Assembly (NCBI RefSeq): GCF_036687315.1
Contig: NZ_CP144683.1
Coordinates: 1,364,001 to 1,428,000 of the forward strand
Length of the DNA: 64,000 bases
Direction of reading: 5' to 3'
Source: Sphingopyxis sp. TUF1
Lineage (GTDB): Bacteria; Pseudomonadota; Alphaproteobacteria; Sphingomonadales; Sphingomonadaceae
The notes under the pieces are model-generated. The model ran no database searches. It saw only the letters and a program-made list of their open reading frames with translations, and was not told where the DNA came from. Below, piece after piece: positions 45,044 to 55,157 of the stretch; position 1 is the first letter of the stretch, and the number at the start of each line of letters is the position of its first letter. Position numbers and translations under genes: made by a program.

Positions 45044-45951
45044 CAAAAACCCTCCGGATCGGCCAGCCCCGCGCGGCGATGCGCGGCGACGAGCGTGTTG
45101 CGCAGCAGGCAGGCGATCGTCATCGGACCGACGCCACCCGGGACCGGAGTGATCGCACCCGCGACGCCTGATACCTCGGCATAGTCGACGTCACCGACCA
45201 GCCGGCCCTTCGCCGCGCCCTCGGTGGGCGGCAGGCGATTGATGCCAACATCGATCACGATCGCACCCGGTTTGATCCAATCGCCCTTGACCATCTCGGC
45301 GCGGCCGACCGCGGCGACAACGATGTCGGCACGCCGCACAAGCGCGGGCAGGTCTTTCGTCCGGCTGTGCGCCATCGTCACCGTGCAATTGGCGCCGAGC
45401 AGCAGTTGGCCCATCGGCTTGCCGACGAGGATTGAGCGGCCGACGACGATCGCGTCCTTGCCCGAAAGATCGCCGAGCCGGTCCTGAAGGAGCAGCAGAC
45501 AGCCATAAGGGGTGCAGGGAACCATGCCGGGGATGCCGAGCGCAAGGCGGCCCGCGCTGACCGGGGTCAGCCCGTCGACATCCTTGTCGGGATCGATCGT
45601 CGCGACCGCCGCCTGTTCGTCGAGATGGCCGGGCAGCGGCAGTTGCAGCAGAATGCCGTCGACCGCCTCATCGGCATTGAGCTGGCGAAGCAGCGCCTCG
45701 ACCTCGCTCTGCGTCGCGGTCGCTGGCAGGCGGTGCTCGAAGCTGGCCATGCCCGCGGCCAGCGTCGCCTTGCCCTTCGACCCCACATAGACCGCGCTCG
45801 CCGGATCGTCGCCGACGAGCACGACGGCAAGGCCCGGAACGCGGCCCGTCGCGGCCTTGAACGCCGGAACCGCCGCGGCGATCCGCGCGCGTAGTCCCGC
45901 GGCGAAGCTCTTGCCGTCGATTACTTTCGAATCGGGGGCCGGGTCTGCCAT
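45043..45951 (-). CDS. folD: Methylenetetrahydrofolate dehydrogenase/cyclohydrolase
   Basis: A 302-residue bifunctional one-carbon enzyme converting 5,10-methylene-THF to 10-formyl-THF with NADP. Signature stretches: [23 protein letters not shown] (the Tyr-x3-Lys catalytic pair), [47 protein letters not shown] (nucleotide site) and [15 protein letters not shown]. Standard length. It starts 3 nt after the yggT stop and is followed by an overlapping lipoprotein gene. Confidence 0.96.
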   Translation of the reverse strand: MADPAPDSKVIDGKSFAAGLRARIAAAVPAFKAATGRVPGLAVVLVGDDPASAVYVGSKGKATLAAGMASFEHRLPATATQSEVEALLRQLNADEAVDGILLQLPLPGHLDEQAAVATIDPDKDVDGLTPVSAGRLALGIPGMVPCTPYGCLLLLQDRLGDLSGKDAIVVGRSILVGKPMGQLLLGANCTVTMAHSRTKDLPALVRRADIVVAAVGRAEMVKGDWIKPGAIVIDVGINRLPPTEGAAKGRLVGDVDYAEVSGVAGAITPVPGGVGPMTIACLLRNTLVAAHRRAGLADPEGF

Positions 45952-45954
45952 GCG

Positions 45955-46263
45955 TCAGGCCATCCCGGTCTGCATACCAAGCCGATAGAGATACGCCATG
46001 ACCGGGCCCTGGAGGATGATGAGGAGGATAAGCACCAGCATCGGCGTCAGATCGATACCGCCGAAATCGGGCATGATGCGGCGGAAGGGCCGATAGAGCG
46101 GCTCGGTGATCCGGTCGAGCACGTACCAAAGCTGCCCAACGAAATCATTGTGCGTGTTGATGACGTTGAACGCGATCAGCCACGACATCACCGCCTGGAT
46201 AATGATGATCCACCACAGGATGTTGAGCAGGATCGACAGAATTTCGAGAAACATGAAATACAA
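45955..46263 (-). CDS. YggT-family membrane protein
   Basis: A 102-residue protein with two hydrophobic helices (ILSILLNILWWIIIIQAVMSWL and LVLILLIILQGPVMAYLY) and between them LDRITEPLYRPFRRIMPDFGGIDLTPM, the YggT signature. Role unknown, with suggested links to osmotic or envelope integrity. The start is probably TTG at 46263, because GGAGA lies six bases upstream; the first ATG at 46254 lacks a ribosome-binding site. In the operon with argB and folD. Confidence 0.9.
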   Translation of the reverse strand: MYFMFLEILSILLNILWWIIIIQAVMSWLIAFNVINTHNDFVGQLWYVLDRITEPLYRPFRRIMPDFGGIDLTPMLVLILLIILQGPVMAYLYRLGMQTGMA

Positions 46264-46299
46264 GGAAGGTCTCCGGCCGAAAGGTCGATGGCGGCGATG

Positions 46300-47208
46300 T
46301 TAGCGGTGAATGAGCGTGCCCGCACCCCTTGCGGTGAAAATTTCGAGCAGCATGGCGTGCGGAATGCGCCCGTCGAGAATGACCGCGGCTTCGACCCCGG
46401 AATCAACCGCGGCGACGCAGGTTTCGACCTTCGGAATCATGCCGCCGGTGATCGTCCCGTCCTCCTTCAGCGCATCGATCGCCGCGCGATCGAGGTCGGT
46501 GAGCAGATTCTTTTCCTTGTCCAGGACCCCTGCGACATCTGTGAGCAGGAAGAAACGTTTGGCGCCCAGCGCCCCGGCGATCGCGCCCGCCATGGTGTCG
46601 GCGTTGATATTATAGGTTGCGCCGTCGGCGCCGAGCGCGACCGGCGCCACTACCGGGATGAAATTGTCTTTCGTAAGGTTCGCAAGGATCGTCGGATCGA
46701 CCGCGACCGGCTCGCCGACGAAACCCAGGTCGACGTGGCGCTCGATCCCCGAATTGGGATCGGCCTCGGTCCGCTTCACCTTTTCGGCGAGGACGAGATT
46801 GGCGTCCTTGCCCGAAATGCCGACCGCGCGGCCGCCGAGGCCCGCGATCCAGCCGACGATTTCCTTGTTGATCTTGCCCGCGAGCACCATCTCCGCGACT
46901 TCGGCGGTCGCGGCGTCGGTGACGCGCAGACCGCCGACGAAGGTCGATTCGATCCCCAGCTGTTTCAGCATCGCCCCGATCTGCGGCCCGCCGCCGTGGA
47001 CGACAACGGGGTTGATACCGACGGCCTTCAGCAGCACGACATCCTCAGCAAAGTCGCGCTGCGCCTCGGGATCGCCCATCGCGTGCCCGCCATATTTGAT
47101 GACAAAGGTCTGGCCCGCATAGCGTTGCAGATAGGGCAGCGCCTCGACGAGCGTTTCGGCCTTGGCGAGCAGGTCGGGCATTTGGGAAGGATCGGTCATC
47201 GTCGTCAT
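46300..47208 (-). CDS. argB: Acetylglutamate kinase
   Basis: A 302-residue amino-acid kinase catalysing the second step of arginine synthesis. Substrate and ATP sites: [69 protein letters not shown]. The N-terminal extension [20 protein letters not shown] with the helix before FVIKYGG is characteristic of arginine-inhibited hexameric enzymes. The ATG at 47208 overlaps the upstream stop (ATGA); an ATG at 47199 is the alternative. Confidence 0.96.
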   Translation of the reverse strand: MTTMTDPSQMPDLLAKAETLVEALPYLQRYAGQTFVIKYGGHAMGDPEAQRDFAEDVVLLKAVGINPVVVHGGGPQIGAMLKQLGIESTFVGGLRVTDAATAEVAEMVLAGKINKEIVGWIAGLGGRAVGISGKDANLVLAEKVKRTEADPNSGIERHVDLGFVGEPVAVDPTILANLTKDNFIPVVAPVALGADGATYNINADTMAGAIAGALGAKRFFLLTDVAGVLDKEKNLLTDLDRAAIDALKEDGTITGGMIPKVETCVAAVDSGVEAAVILDGRIPHAMLLEIFTARGAGTLIHR

Positions 47209-47882
47209 CCGCCGTTCTTCGCATCGACGCTGCGGCCCAGCGCGACCAGCCCGGTGATGACGAAAGGAATGACGAGCACCGACAGCGCGACCTTGGCGAG
47301 CATCTGCCCGCCCATCAGGTTGGCGATCGGGAACACGCCGTAGAAGGCAATCGTCACGAACAGCAAAGTATCGACGATCTGGCTCAAGGCGCTGGCGATC
47401 GCACCGCGGATCGCGAGCCATGTCGTTCCGGAACCGGCGCCTTCGCGTCCGCGCAGCTTTGAGAAGATGGTGACGTTGAGGAATTGTGACGTGCCATAGG
47501 CGACAATCCCCGCAGCCATAAGGCGGGGGCTTTGTCCCAGGATCATGTCGAACGACGCGAGTCTTTCGGGCTGCATTTCGGGTGACGCCGGCAGCGCAAG
47601 GACCAGCGCGGTCAGCATGATCGACAGCACGAGCGGCACGAAACCCCACAGAACGATGCGGTTTGCGACCGCCTGGCCATGGAGTTCGGAGACCGCGCTC
47701 GACAATGCGACAAGCATCAGGAAGGCAAAAATCCCCGCCTCGACCGCCAGCCAGTCGCCGAGCGCGACCTGTTTGTTGCCGAGCACTCCCGCGAGCACCA
47801 CCATGCCGCCGTAGACGATCGAATAAAGGAAGAGCGAGGGCGAGAGCGTGCGCGGCAGCGCCGTCGGGGTCGTATCGGTCAT
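47205..47882 (-). CDS. Queuosine precursor transporter (YhhQ/VUT family)
   Basis: A 225-residue membrane protein with about seven helices. [26 protein letters not shown] at the start, [56 protein letters not shown] and the charged residues within match the VUT/YhhQ family, which imports preQ0 or preQ1 for tRNA queuosine modification. The GluQ gene at 56148 modifies the same queuosine, consistent with the organism using Q-tRNA. The ATG at 47882 has a weak ribosome-binding site. First of the six-gene overlapping run, 42 nt after the S9 peptidase stop. Confidence 0.88.
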   Translation of the reverse strand: MTDTTPTALPRTLSPSLFLYSIVYGGMVVLAGVLGNKQVALGDWLAVEAGIFAFLMLVALSSAVSELHGQAVANRIVLWGFVPLVLSIMLTALVLALPASPEMQPERLASFDMILGQSPRLMAAGIVAYGTSQFLNVTIFSKLRGREGAGSGTTWLAIRGAIASALSQIVDTLLFVTIAFYGVFPIANLMGGQMLAKVALSVLVIPFVITGLVALGRSVDAKNGG

Positions 47883-47924
47883 GCCGCCCGATAGTCGGTT
47901 TTGCACAGCGTGGAAAGATGCCGG

Positions 47925-49883
47925 TCAATCGGGCGGATTATGCTTGGCAAGGAAGGCCTCGATCGACGTCAGCAGCGTCAGCCGATCAGCCTCGCGGGTA
48001 AAATAATGGTCAGCAAGGGGGATCGAAACAAATTCCACCACCTTGCCGGCCTTCCGCATCGCGCCGTACATCTTGGCCGACTGGGCGTGATCGACGGTGA
48101 CGTCCTTCTTGCCGTGGATCAGCAGCAACGGCGTCTTGATCCGGTCGACCGAGTTGATCGGCGACACGGCAGCAAAATCGGGAGTCATCTTCTGCCACTG
48201 GGATCGATAGAGCCGCGCATGCACTTGCCCGCCGAAATCATTGACCTCGCGGCGCAGATTGGAAACGCCGTTGATCGAGATCGCGCATCGATACTGGCCG
48301 GGATCTTTGGCGATCCCCCACATTGCGCTATAACCGCCATAGGAGGCGCCAACAATGCACACGCGTTTGGGATCGGCGATGCCCTCGGCTACAGCCCAGC
48401 GCACCCCGTCGCTTACATCGTCCTGCATCGCGAAGCCCATCTGCCCCTGTCCGGCCTTCAGGAACTTTTCGCCATAGCCGGTTGAGCCCCTGAAATTGGG
48501 TTGAAGGACGGCATAGCCGCGCTCGGCCAGAAACTGCGCCCAATAGTCATAGGTCAGCTCGTCATGCCCCCACGGACCGCCGTGCGGCATGACAATGAAG
48601 GGCAGGTTTTTCGCGGCCCGCCCGCGCGGCATCGTCAGCACGCCCTCTATCTCGAGCCCGTCGCGCGCCTTGTACTGGACCAGCCGGGCGCGCGAGAGCC
48701 GCTTGCCACCGATCGTCTCGTTCACCGCGGCAAGCCGGTCGAGCGTGCCCGCCGTAGCGTCGAAGAAATAAAAGAGGCCGGGATTGTCGGGCGTGCTGAT
48801 CCGGACCAGCAGTTTGGAAAGATCGCGGCTGTAACTTTCGATACGAACGCGCGATTTTGGCGACATGGCGTCGAGCGCCGTCTGGTGCGCCGCCATTTTC
48901 GGATCGAGCCAATGGATCGGCCGGACATCGTCCGATGTATAATAGCCCAGCAGCCCGGTGCCGTCAGGCGACAGGATGGCGCCTTCGATATCGGCGCCCT
49001 CGGCGGCATGGGCAATCCGAACCTCGCGCCCGCTGGTCAGATCGATTTCGGCGATCACGGTCCGGCCATCGGCGGATTCCTTGTAGACAAGACCATGGTC
49101 GGTGCCGGGGACGAAAATGAGAGGAATCGTAAGCTCCTCCTCGTCACGCAGCGAAGCGGTTTCGATCGAGCGAAAGGAACCGCCACCGTCGCGGCGATAG
49201 AGCAGGGTCGCCTTGGTCGATTGGTCGCGATAGCCGATTCCGTAGCGAACGCGACCGAGATGGTCGGCGCCCCACTCCATGACGCTCGTCCGCCCGTTCA
49301 CTTCGGTCTTCTTACGGCCAGTGGCCACGTCGACGCGGTAGACGGCTGGCCAGAAATCTTCGTCGGCATAGATGCTGTTCTGCCCTGCAACCAGAATCTC
49401 GCGTCCGCCGTCTGTCGGCATCCATAGCAAGTCGGCTGCATTCTGCCCCTTGAGATCCCACAACAGACGCGTGGGCTTGCCGGTCGTGCGATTCAGGCCG
49501 AGCAGGCGCGTGATATACCAGTTGTCATTCTCGACCGGCAGCAGCGCGCGCAGTCCGATAACAATATCGTCGTCGCCGACCCAGCGCAGCCAGTCGATCT
49601 CTGTCTGGTCGGGCACGGCGACGAAAACCGCCGCTGCCATCGCGCCGCGGAGCGGCAGGATGCCGATGCGCTGCTCGCCCTTGACCCCGAACAGCCCCGC
49701 GACGTGGCGGCCATCAGGTGACAGTTCGGGCATTTCCATGAATGGCAACTGCGCGAACGCAGCGGTGGGAAGCGGTTCGACCGTTGGCGCGGCGCGCGAT
49801 GCCGTTGGTGCGGCGTCCTCCTCCTTAGCGAGCAGCGGCGGCGAAAAGGCGAGCGCGACCGCCGCCAGGGTGAAACGAAGCAT
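47925..49883 (-). CDS. Exported S9-family prolyl oligopeptidase-like peptidase
   Basis: A 652-residue protein with a signal peptide ([19 protein letters not shown]). The N-terminal half is a beta-propeller-like domain; the C-terminal half is an alpha/beta hydrolase with nucleophile [12 protein letters not shown] (Ser514), aspartate in [12 protein letters not shown] and histidine in [14 protein letters not shown]. This is the S9C acylaminoacyl/dipeptidyl-peptidase type that cleaves short peptides, probably in the periplasm. ATG at 49883 follows GGGGATATGC. May share transcripts with the downstream queuosine transporter. Confidence 0.92.
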   Translation of the reverse strand: MLRFTLAAVALAFSPPLLAKEEDAAPTASRAAPTVEPLPTAAFAQLPFMEMPELSPDGRHVAGLFGVKGEQRIGILPLRGAMAAAVFVAVPDQTEIDWLRWVGDDDIVIGLRALLPVENDNWYITRLLGLNRTTGKPTRLLWDLKGQNAADLLWMPTDGGREILVAGQNSIYADEDFWPAVYRVDVATGRKKTEVNGRTSVMEWGADHLGRVRYGIGYRDQSTKATLLYRRDGGGSFRSIETASLRDEEELTIPLIFVPGTDHGLVYKESADGRTVIAEIDLTSGREVRIAHAAEGADIEGAILSPDGTGLLGYYTSDDVRPIHWLDPKMAAHQTALDAMSPKSRVRIESYSRDLSKLLVRISTPDNPGLFYFFDATAGTLDRLAAVNETIGGKRLSRARLVQYKARDGLEIEGVLTMPRGRAAKNLPFIVMPHGGPWGHDELTYDYWAQFLAERGYAVLQPNFRGSTGYGEKFLKAGQGQMGFAMQDDVSDGVRWAVAEGIADPKRVCIVGASYGGYSAMWGIAKDPGQYRCAISINGVSNLRREVNDFGGQVHARLYRSQWQKMTPDFAAVSPINSVDRIKTPLLLIHGKKDVTVDHAQSAKMYGAMRKAGKVVEFVSIPLADHYFTREADRLTLLTSIEAFLAKHNPPD

Positions 49884-50037
49884 GCATATCCCCGATGCCA
49901 AGGCTTCAATCTAAAACGGAAATTTTGGGAGGCCAAGTCGGTTTGCATCGACCCAGTCGGCGGGAAGCCGAATTTCTTGCCCTGACGCCAAAGCCCGCTA
50001 GACAGACGCATTAACTTGCGGGGGACGCATTGACATT

Positions 50038-51291
50038 ATGGAACGCCTGATAGGATTCGCGGGTATCGTCGCACTGCTTGCGATCGCCGTGCTTTTTTCG
50101 TCGAACCGCCGCTGGATCCGCCTGCGCGTCGTCGTCCCCGCCTTCCTGCTCCAGGCGGGGTTTGCCGTGCTGGTGATCGGCACGCCATGGGGCCGAGCGG
50201 TGATCCAGGCGATGTCGAACGGCGTCTCGAACCTGCTCGGCTATGCCAAGGCGGGGACCGACTTCATCTTTGGTCCGCTCGCATCGCCCGAAATGGGGGC
50301 GAACAGCTTTGCGATCGCGGCGCTGCCGGTGATCGTCTTTTTCGCCTCTCTCATCTCGATCCTCTATTATCTCGGCATCATGCAGCTGGTGATCAAATGG
50401 GTCGGCGGCGCGATCCAGAAAGTCACCGGCATCACCAAGGTCGAAAGTCTCGGCGCTGCGGCGAACATATTTGTTGGCCAGTCGGAATCGCCATTGGTCA
50501 TCCGTCCCTATCTTGCAGGCCTCACCCCGCCGCAACTGTTCACGATCATGACCGTCGGCATGGCCGGAGTCGCGGGCACGATCCTCGGCGCTTATGCCAG
50601 CATGATTGGCGAACAATTGCTGCCCTATCTGCTCGCCGCCAGCTTTATGTCGGCACCCGGCGGCATCCTGATGGCCAAGATCATGATGCCCGACGATCCC
50701 AAGGATTTGGGCGTCGAACCCGTTATTATGCCCGAGGCCAGCCATGACGAGGAAAAGCCCGCCAACATCATCATGGCGGCCGCGCAGGGTGCGCAGACCG
50801 GCGTCAAGCTGGCGGTCGCGGTCGGCGCGATGGTGCTCGCCTTCGTCGCGCTCGTGGCGCTCGCCAACGGGTTGCTGGGTGGTATCGGCGGCTGGATGGG
50901 TTATCCTGACCTGTCGTTTCAGGCGATCATCGGCACCTTGTTCCGCCCGGTGATGTGGCTGATGGGCGTGCCGTGGGACGAAAGCGCAGTCGTCGGCGGA
51001 CTGTTCGGCACCAAAGTCGTGCTCAACGAATTCGTCGCCTTCATCGACCTCGGCCGCGTGCAGGGCGATCTGTCGATGACCGGGGTGGCAATCGCGACCT
51101 TTGCATTGTGCGGTTTCGCCAATTTCAGCTCGATCGCAATCCAGATGGCGGTGACCGGTGGGCTCGCGCCGAACCAGCGCCCGATGATCGCCAGGCTGGG
51201 ACTGAAAGCATTGCTCGCGGGCAGCCTGTCCAACCTCATGTCGGCGGCGCTGGCAGGGCTGATGATCGGGCTGGTTCCTCCGCTCGGATAG
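50038..51291 (+). CDS. Concentrative nucleoside transporter (NupC/CNT family)
   Basis: A 417-residue inner-membrane symporter. Family motifs: ESLGAAANIFVGQSESPLVIRPYLAGL (re-entrant hairpin 1, QSE binds nucleoside and sodium), GAYASMIGEQ, SAPGGILMAKIMMPD and GTKVVLNEFVAFIDLG (the NEF motif of hairpin 2). Takes up nucleosides with Na+ or H+. Start at ATG 50038; GGGGGA lies 12 bases upstream, a little far. Converges with the small secreted gene at 51295 with only 3 bases between stops. Confidence 0.94.
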   Translation: MERLIGFAGIVALLAIAVLFSSNRRWIRLRVVVPAFLLQAGFAVLVIGTPWGRAVIQAMSNGVSNLLGYAKAGTDFIFGPLASPEMGANSFAIAALPVIVFFASLISILYYLGIMQLVIKWVGGAIQKVTGITKVESLGAAANIFVGQSESPLVIRPYLAGLTPPQLFTIMTVGMAGVAGTILGAYASMIGEQLLPYLLAASFMSAPGGILMAKIMMPDDPKDLGVEPVIMPEASHDEEKPANIIMAAAQGAQTGVKLAVAVGAMVLAFVALVALANGLLGGIGGWMGYPDLSFQAIIGTLFRPVMWLMGVPWDESAVVGGLFGTKVVLNEFVAFIDLGRVQGDLSMTGVAIATFALCGFANFSSIAIQMAVTGGLAPNQRPMIARLGLKALLAGSLSNLMSAALAGLMIGLVPPLG

Positions 51292-51294
51292 CGG

Positions 51295-51789
51295 TCAGGG
51301 CCGGGCCGGCGCCTTGCAGCCGCGTTCGAGCCCGACGCCTTTCAGGAAACCGCGGCGCACCGTTCCCGCATAGACGGCGAGCGCGTAACGGCGCCGTTCG
51401 GCGTTTGCGCCGGTAATCTCGCCAATCAGCCCGCGAAAGGGAATCACCGAACTCGCGATCGTCCCGGCGACACGGCCTGCGGTTTCCTCGCGCTTTTCGG
51501 CGCGGCTTTTGTCGACCTGTTCGTTGACGTCGGCGCCAAGCACCGCGTCCAGTTCTTCGACTTCGCGAATGATCGCCTCGCAGCGGCCGAGCCCCGCGAG
51601 CGAATAGGGTGCTTCCTGGATTTCGAGCAGCTTGGGCGGAATTTCCTTGCCGTCAAACGGTTCGGTCACCTTGTTGGCGGTTTCCTTGATCGTCGGGTCT
51701 TCGGGCGCGCCCGGCTGCGCGTGGGCAGGCAGCGTCGCGGCCGAGGAGATGACAGTCAGGATGAATAGGGCCTTGTTGCGCATGGTCAT
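51295..51789 (-). CDS. Secreted protein of unknown function (164 aa)
   Basis: Signal peptide MTMRNKALFILTVISSAATLPAHAQ, then a mostly helical mature region with QEAPYSLAGLGRCEAIIREVEELDAVLGADVNEQVDKSRAEKREETAGRVAGTIASSVIPFRGLIGEITGANAERRR and a C-terminal GVGLERGCKAPARP. Two cysteines could form a disulfide bond. The hydrophobic stretch VAGTIASSVIPFRGLIGEI may be a membrane-binding helix. I recognise this as a sphingomonad-type hypothetical but not its function. ATG at 51789 has AGGGGA five bases upstream. Confidence 0.8.
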   Translation of the reverse strand: MTMRNKALFILTVISSAATLPAHAQPGAPEDPTIKETANKVTEPFDGKEIPPKLLEIQEAPYSLAGLGRCEAIIREVEELDAVLGADVNEQVDKSRAEKREETAGRVAGTIASSVIPFRGLIGEITGANAERRRYALAVYAGTVRRGFLKGVGLERGCKAPARP

Positions 51790-51851
51790 GTCGATCCCCT
51801 GTTTTGTCTATGGCTCAAACGCTCCAGACGCGTTTCGGCTCCGCCGGCCGC

Positions 51852-52718
51852 TCACCGCGTCGGGACGGGTTCGGGGCCGGTCCAGTCGTAGAAGCCGCGC
51901 CCGGCCTTTTTGCCGACCCAGCCCGCCTCGACATATTGGACGAGCAGCGGCGCGGGGCGGAATTTGGGGTCGCCGGTGCCCGATTGCAGCACGCGGATGA
52001 TCTCGAGGCAGGTATCGAGGCCGATGAAATCGGCGAGCGTGATCGGCCCCATCGGATGATTGAGCCCCAGGCGGCACCCGGCGTCGATGTCCTGCATCGT
52101 CGCGACGCCCTCACCCAGCGCGAAGATCGCTTCGTTGATGAGCGGCATCAGCACGCGGTTGACGATGAAGCCAGGCGCGTCGTTCGCGTGGACGATTTCC
52201 TTGCCGAGCCCGCGGCCAAAGGCCTCAACCGTCGCCAGCGTGTTGTCGCTCGTCGCGAGGCCGCGGATCAGTTCGATCAGGCCCATCACTGGCACCGGAT
52301 TGAAGAAGTGGACGCCGATGAAGCGCGCCGGATCGGGCGCCGCCTGCGCAAGACGGGTGATCGGGATCGAGCTGGTATTGCTCGCAAGGATTGCGGTTGC
52401 CGAGAGATGCTGGCCCACGCTGGCGAAGATCGCGCGCTTGATCTCCTCGCGCTCGGTCGCTGCCTCGATCACGAGATCGGCGGGAGCGAAGGCGGCGTGG
52501 TCGGCGGCGGGGGTGATGCGGGCAAGCAGCGCGTCGGCGTCAGCCTGCGACATCTTTTCCTTCGCGACAAGTCGGCCGAGCGTCTTGGCGATCCCCGCCT
52601 TTCCCGCTTCGGCGCGCGCGATGTCGATGTCAGCGAGCAGTACGTCGTGGCCCGCGCCCGCGGACACCTGCGCGATGCCCGCGCCCATCTGGCCTGCCCC
52701 GATAACGCCGACGATCAT
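51852..52718 (-). CDS. 3-hydroxybutyryl-CoA dehydrogenase
   Basis: A 288-residue NAD-dependent dehydrogenase oxidising (S)-3-hydroxyacyl-CoA, or reducing acetoacetyl-CoA. The Rossmann motif GVIGAGQMGAGIAQ lies at residues 4-17; SNTSSIPITRLA and GVHFFNPVPVMGLIELI contain the catalytic Ser/His/Asn residues; the C-terminal helical domain ends MGPITLADFIGLDTCLEI and GKKAGRGFYDW. Length fits the single-domain short enzymes of the HbdA/PaaH type. AAGGGGCAGAAT precedes the ATG. Stands alone on the minus strand. Confidence 0.94.
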   Translation of the reverse strand: MIVGVIGAGQMGAGIAQVSAGAGHDVLLADIDIARAEAGKAGIAKTLGRLVAKEKMSQADADALLARITPAADHAAFAPADLVIEAATEREEIKRAIFASVGQHLSATAILASNTSSIPITRLAQAAPDPARFIGVHFFNPVPVMGLIELIRGLATSDNTLATVEAFGRGLGKEIVHANDAPGFIVNRVLMPLINEAIFALGEGVATMQDIDAGCRLGLNHPMGPITLADFIGLDTCLEIIRVLQSGTGDPKFRPAPLLVQYVEAGWVGKKAGRGFYDWTGPEPVPTR

Positions 52719-52788
52719 ATTCTGCCCCTTCTCTGGAAAACCGTGCCTGTGCCCCTACGGACCAGGCCCCATCCGTCAAGAGCGCGTG

Positions 52789-53775
52789 TCAGGGGGCGGA
52801 GCGAAACTCGGTTGCTTCGGCGAGGATCAGCGCGAACGCGGGATCGACGTCGTCCCAGGTCGCGATGGGCGTCCAGCCGCCCGCACGCAGCAGCAGGTTG
52901 GCGTCGCGCAGGCCATATTTATGGCTGTTCTCGCTGTGAATCGTCTCGCCCTTGGCCATATGATAGGCTTGGCCATCGACGGTGAAGTCCATGTCGCATT
53001 CGGCGACGAGGTGCATTTCGATGCGTGCGTGGGTGTCGTTCCACACGGCGCGATGCGAGAAATTGCCCGCCGCCATATCGCCGCCAAGCTCGCGGTTGAT
53101 GCGCTCGATGAGGTTGAGGTTGAACGCCGCGGTCACCCCCGCCGGATCGTCATAAGCACGTTCAAGCACCGCCACATCCTTGATCCGGTCGATGCCGATC
53201 AGCATCAGCGATCCGTCGCCCAGCGCCTCGCGCCAGTTGCGCAGCAGATCGATCGCGGTGCGCGCGACCATGTTGCCGATCGTCGACCCGGGAAAGAAGC
53301 CGAGCTTGGGCAACGCGCATATCTCGCGCGGCAGCGCCACTTGCTGCGTGAAATCGGCCTCGACCGGATAGACCGGAAGCCGGGGAAAACGCGCCGCGAG
53401 CGCCTCGGCACTGCCGCGCAGAAAATCGCCCGAAATATCGACGGGAACGTAGGCGGCAGGGTCGATCGCGTCGAGGAGCAGCGGCGTCTTTGTCGAACTG
53501 CCCGATCCCAGCTCGACCACCGCACGGCGCGGCCCGATTGCATCGGCGATGTCGGCGGCGTGCCGCATCAAAAGATCGGTTTCGCTGCGCGTGGGATAAT
53601 ATTCGGGGAGCGCGGTAATATCCTCGAACAGCGCCGAGCCCGTCGTGTCGTAGAACCAGCGCGCGGGAATCGCCTTTTGCCGCTGCGACAGCCCGGCGTG
53701 AACGTCGGCGCGGAAGGCGACGTCCACCCCCGCATCATCCGCGGAAATCTGCCGAAGTTGACGCACAACGCCCAT
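52789..53775 (-). CDS. egtD: L-histidine N-alpha-methyltransferase (ergothioneine)
   Basis: A 328-residue SAM enzyme trimethylating histidine to hercynine, first step of ergothioneine synthesis. Motifs: PARWFYDTTGSALFEDITALPEYYPTRSE, the SAM-binding VVELGSGSSTKTPLLLDAI, FFPGSTIGNM, LIGIDRIKD and AAFNLNLIERINRELGGDM, and the C-terminal IHSENSHKYGL, all typical of EgtD. It starts two bases after the egtB stop (TGATCATG), so egtB and egtD form one unit. A TTG overlapping the stop could be an alternative start. Confidence 0.95.
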   Translation of the reverse strand: MGVVRQLRQISADDAGVDVAFRADVHAGLSQRQKAIPARWFYDTTGSALFEDITALPEYYPTRSETDLLMRHAADIADAIGPRRAVVELGSGSSTKTPLLLDAIDPAAYVPVDISGDFLRGSAEALAARFPRLPVYPVEADFTQQVALPREICALPKLGFFPGSTIGNMVARTAIDLLRNWREALGDGSLMLIGIDRIKDVAVLERAYDDPAGVTAAFNLNLIERINRELGGDMAAGNFSHRAVWNDTHARIEMHLVAECDMDFTVDGQAYHMAKGETIHSENSHKYGLRDANLLLRAGGWTPIATWDDVDPAFALILAEATEFRSAP

Positions 53776-53777
53776 GA

Positions 53778-55052
53778 TCAAATGTCTTTCGCAAGGCGCA
53801 GACCAGTGAACTGCCAGCGCTGATGGGGATAGAAGAAATTGCGGTAGGACGGACGCACATGACCGCGCGGGGTGGCGCAGCTGCCACCGCGCAGCACGAA
53901 CTGGCCGCTCATGAACTTGCCATTATATTCGCCGACCGCGCCCGGCGCGGTGCGGAAGCCCGGATAGGGGCGATAGGCGCTGCCGGTCCATTCCCACACG
54001 CTGCCGAACATCTGTTGCAATCCAGTGTCGCCGCGCGCCGGCGCGGGCTGCACCGGCCCGGCGCCATCGAGCAGATCGCCGCTGTCGGGGTCGAGCGCGG
54101 CGGCCGCCGCTTCCCATTCGACCTCGGTCGGCAGGCGCGCGCCGGCCCAACTGGCAAAGGCGTCGGCTTCGAAAAAACTGATATGAGTCACCGGTGCGGC
54201 AGGGTCGATGTCCTGCCAGCCCGATAGGGTGAAATATTGCCCCTCACGCCAATAGGCGGGGGCGTCGATGTCCTCGGCCTGCACCCACGCCCAGCCGTCG
54301 CTGAGCCAAAGCGCGGAGGTTCGATAACCGCCGTCCGCGATAAATTCACTCCATTCGCCATTGGTGACGGGGCGGCTGGCGAGCGCGTGCGGGGTCAGCA
54401 GGGCGTCGTGGCGCGGCCCCTCGCAGTCGAAGGCGAAGTCGTCGCCGGCATGGCCGACTGCGGCCATGCCTGCCTTGCCCTCGATCCATTTCATCGCGGA
54501 AAACTGCGCAACTTCACTCGCGATTGCACTTTCCCAGACCGCGGGGCCGAGCGGATTTTTCGCAAAGAGATGCTTGATGTCGGTGAGGAGCAATTCCTGA
54601 TGCTGTTGCTCGTGATGGATGCCGAGATCGACCAGCGCGAGCGCGGCAGGGGACAGGCCGGGCAAAGCGCCCTCGACCGCCGCATCGACATGCGCGCGCC
54701 ATGCCCGCACTTCGTCCAGGGACGGACGCGTCAGCAGGCCGCGCTGCGGGCGCGCGTGGCGCGGACCCTCGGCCTCATAATAGCTGTTGAAGAGATAGGG
54801 GAAGCGGTCGTCGAAGAGCGCATAGCGTGGCGCATGATCGCGCAGCACGAAGGTTTCGAAAAACCATGTCGTGTGCGCAAGATGCCATTTGGCGGGCGAG
54901 GCGTCGGGCATCGATTGCGCGCTGGTGTCGGCATCGGACAGCGTCGCGACAAGGTCGAGCGAGAGTTGCCGCGTTGCCGCAAAGCGTTGCGACAAGTGCG
55001 TCACCGGGTTCGCACTGCGAGCGAGAGGGGATCCATCAATGCGGCTGGCCAT
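53778..55052 (-). CDS. egtB: Ergothioneine biosynthesis sulfoxide synthase EgtB
   Basis: A 424-residue iron enzyme coupling hercynine with gamma-glutamylcysteine or cysteine to a sulfoxide. The N-terminal DinB-like four-helix domain supplies iron ligands in SPAKWHLAHTTWFFETF and GIHHEQQHQELLLTDIKH; the C-terminal formylglycine-generating-enzyme-like domain has VTNGEWSEFIADGGY, HISFFEADAFASWAGARLPTEVEWE, FGSVWEWTGSAYRPYPGF and RGGSCATPRGHVRPSYRNFF. ATG at 55052. The cleaving enzyme (EgtE) and amidohydrolase (EgtC) are not in the window. Confidence 0.95.
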   Translation of the reverse strand: MASRIDGSPLARSANPVTHLSQRFAATRQLSLDLVATLSDADTSAQSMPDASPAKWHLAHTTWFFETFVLRDHAPRYALFDDRFPYLFNSYYEAEGPRHARPQRGLLTRPSLDEVRAWRAHVDAAVEGALPGLSPAALALVDLGIHHEQQHQELLLTDIKHLFAKNPLGPAVWESAIASEVAQFSAMKWIEGKAGMAAVGHAGDDFAFDCEGPRHDALLTPHALASRPVTNGEWSEFIADGGYRTSALWLSDGWAWVQAEDIDAPAYWREGQYFTLSGWQDIDPAAPVTHISFFEADAFASWAGARLPTEVEWEAAAAALDPDSGDLLDGAGPVQPAPARGDTGLQQMFGSVWEWTGSAYRPYPGFRTAPGAVGEYNGKFMSGQFVLRGGSCATPRGHVRPSYRNFFYPHQRWQFTGLRLAKDI

Positions 55053-55157
55053 GCTGAGACAATCCCCGGCGGTGCGATTCGGTTTCGCGGTTCGGCGGAT
55101 TATGGTTCCGCTGTAGCGAGTTGTCCAGAACATTTAGGGAACAAAGAGACAAAGTTT

